Assembly (NCBI GenBank): GCA_022360235.1
Contig: JAKSDE010000236.1
Location: 1 to 6,274 of the forward strand
Source of the DNA: Cytophagales bacterium
Lineage (GTDB): Bacteria; Bacteroidota; Bacteroidia; Cytophagales; Amoebophilaceae
Length of the DNA stretch: 6,274 nucleotides
Reading direction: 5' to 3'
Below, piece by piece: positions 6,124 through 6,274 of the stretch; position 1 is the stretch's first letter, and every line of letters starts with the position of its first letter. Made by a program: the position numbers and the translations under genes. Under the pieces are notes generated by a model. That model was not told where the DNA came from. It made no database searches and saw nothing but the letters and a program-made list of their open reading frames with translations.

Positions 6124-6173
6124 CCGCTTCCGAGTTCCGAAACAGCAAGACATTTGAGGGGAATAAAGGGGAG
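6124..6173. repeat. Interspersed repeat, copy B (heptad motif plus conserved core)
   Basis: On the plus strand TTCCGAG (6128-6134) and TTCCGAA (6135-6141) lead into acagcaagacatttgagg and ggaataaagg, matching copy A (4057-4114) apart from a 5-nt deletion and a few substitutions near the ends. TTCCGAG is the exact complement of the CTCGGAA unit in the array at 1-63. The copy begins 5 nt behind the stop codon of the gene at 6176, in the same relative orientation as copy A behind the ankyrin gene. Confidence 0.65.
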
Positions 6174-6175
6174 TA

Positions 6176-6274
6176 TTACATAAAGATAGTTGAGAAGATT
6201 TTATGAAGTTCATCAAAGCCACCATACTCATTGAGAAAACACGCTAGCTTTAAAGTGAGCATGATCATTGGCAG
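6176..6274 (-). CDS. C-terminal end of an unidentified protein, cut by the window edge
   Basis: An open frame enters from the right edge and ends at a TAA (6178-6176) after 32 codons. It reads as ordinary protein: a hydrophobic stretch MIMLTLKLACFL followed by NEYGGFDELHKIFSTIFM, with plausible codon use. I do not recognise the family; the C-terminal end of a transposase is possible given the surrounding repeat elements, but nothing in 32 residues proves it. A competing ORF in another minus frame (6046-6231) covers the same DNA, but it runs on through the interspersed repeat and has low-quality composition, so I prefer this one. A stop-free stretch of this length is not rare by chance. Confidence 0.4.
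   Translation of the reverse strand: MPMIMLTLKLACFLNEYGGFDELHKIFSTIFM

Larger units (their letters stand above)
5832..6175. other. Intergenic region without a convincing gene
   Basis: This 344-nt spacer separates the ankyrin gene from the gene running in from the right edge. It holds the inverted-repeat element (5872-5986), a partial second copy of its right tip (5993-6004), an A/T-only hairpin (6023-6049), an unassigned stretch of about 65 nt (6060-6123) and interspersed repeat copy B (6124-6173). The 40 nt directly before the ankyrin ATG contain TATAAA about 5 nt before the start codon and other AT-rich words, but no promoter I can defend. Confidence 0.7.

Noticed and set aside
6046..6231. 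Minus-strand 61-codon ORF
   Set aside because: It starts inside another better frame and reads through the interspersed repeat and the AT-rich end of the spacer; arginine/phenylalanine-rich low-quality sequence with no domain.

Overview
The window is AT-rich bacterial DNA with every supported gene on the minus strand. It has three parts, read here in the direction of transcription from high to low coordinates: (i) the last 33 codons of an unidentified gene (6176-6274) and a gene-free spacer (5832-6175) holding a small inverted-repeat element and an interspersed repeat; (ii) a 564-residue lipoprotein made almost entirely of ankyrin repeats (4137-5831), with a possible 38-codon ORF 6 nt behind it (4014-4130); (iii) a complete ferric-iron ABC importer operon in the order binding protein, fused permease, ATPase (3942 down to 99). 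A heptamer tandem array (1-84) follows directly behind the operon.

Organism: the mix of a big ankyrin-repeat protein, small inverted-repeat elements, intergenic repeats, AT-rich spacers, starts mostly lacking Shine-Dalgarno sequences and a stand-alone ferric importer suggests a host-associated intracellular bacterium. The general look is closest to Amoebophilus/Cardinium-type Bacteroidota. This is a judgement of style and content, not a sequence match; other ankyrin-rich endosymbionts are possible.

How the genes work together: the binding protein (fbpA) carries the complete FutA-type His/Tyr4 ferric site with the family spacing. It would capture Fe3+ in the periplasm and hand it to the two-domain permease (fbpB), powered by the ATPase (fbpC), whose gene overlaps fbpB by 23 nt. 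A 19-bp AT-rich palindrome of 7-1-7 geometry, 64 nt upstream of fbpA, is a plausible metal-regulator operator. The ankyrin protein appears functionally separate; its lipobox indicates membrane anchoring outside the cytoplasm, and its repeats show recent internal duplication and decay.

No large new multi-gene system is visible. The least explained signals are a dispersed repeat of about 40-50 bp that begins 5 to about 23 nt behind the stop codons of two unrelated genes, both copies joined to 7-nt motifs like those in the array behind fbpC; two CxxC pairs in the ATPase regulatory domain; and the likely mis-called start of fbpB.
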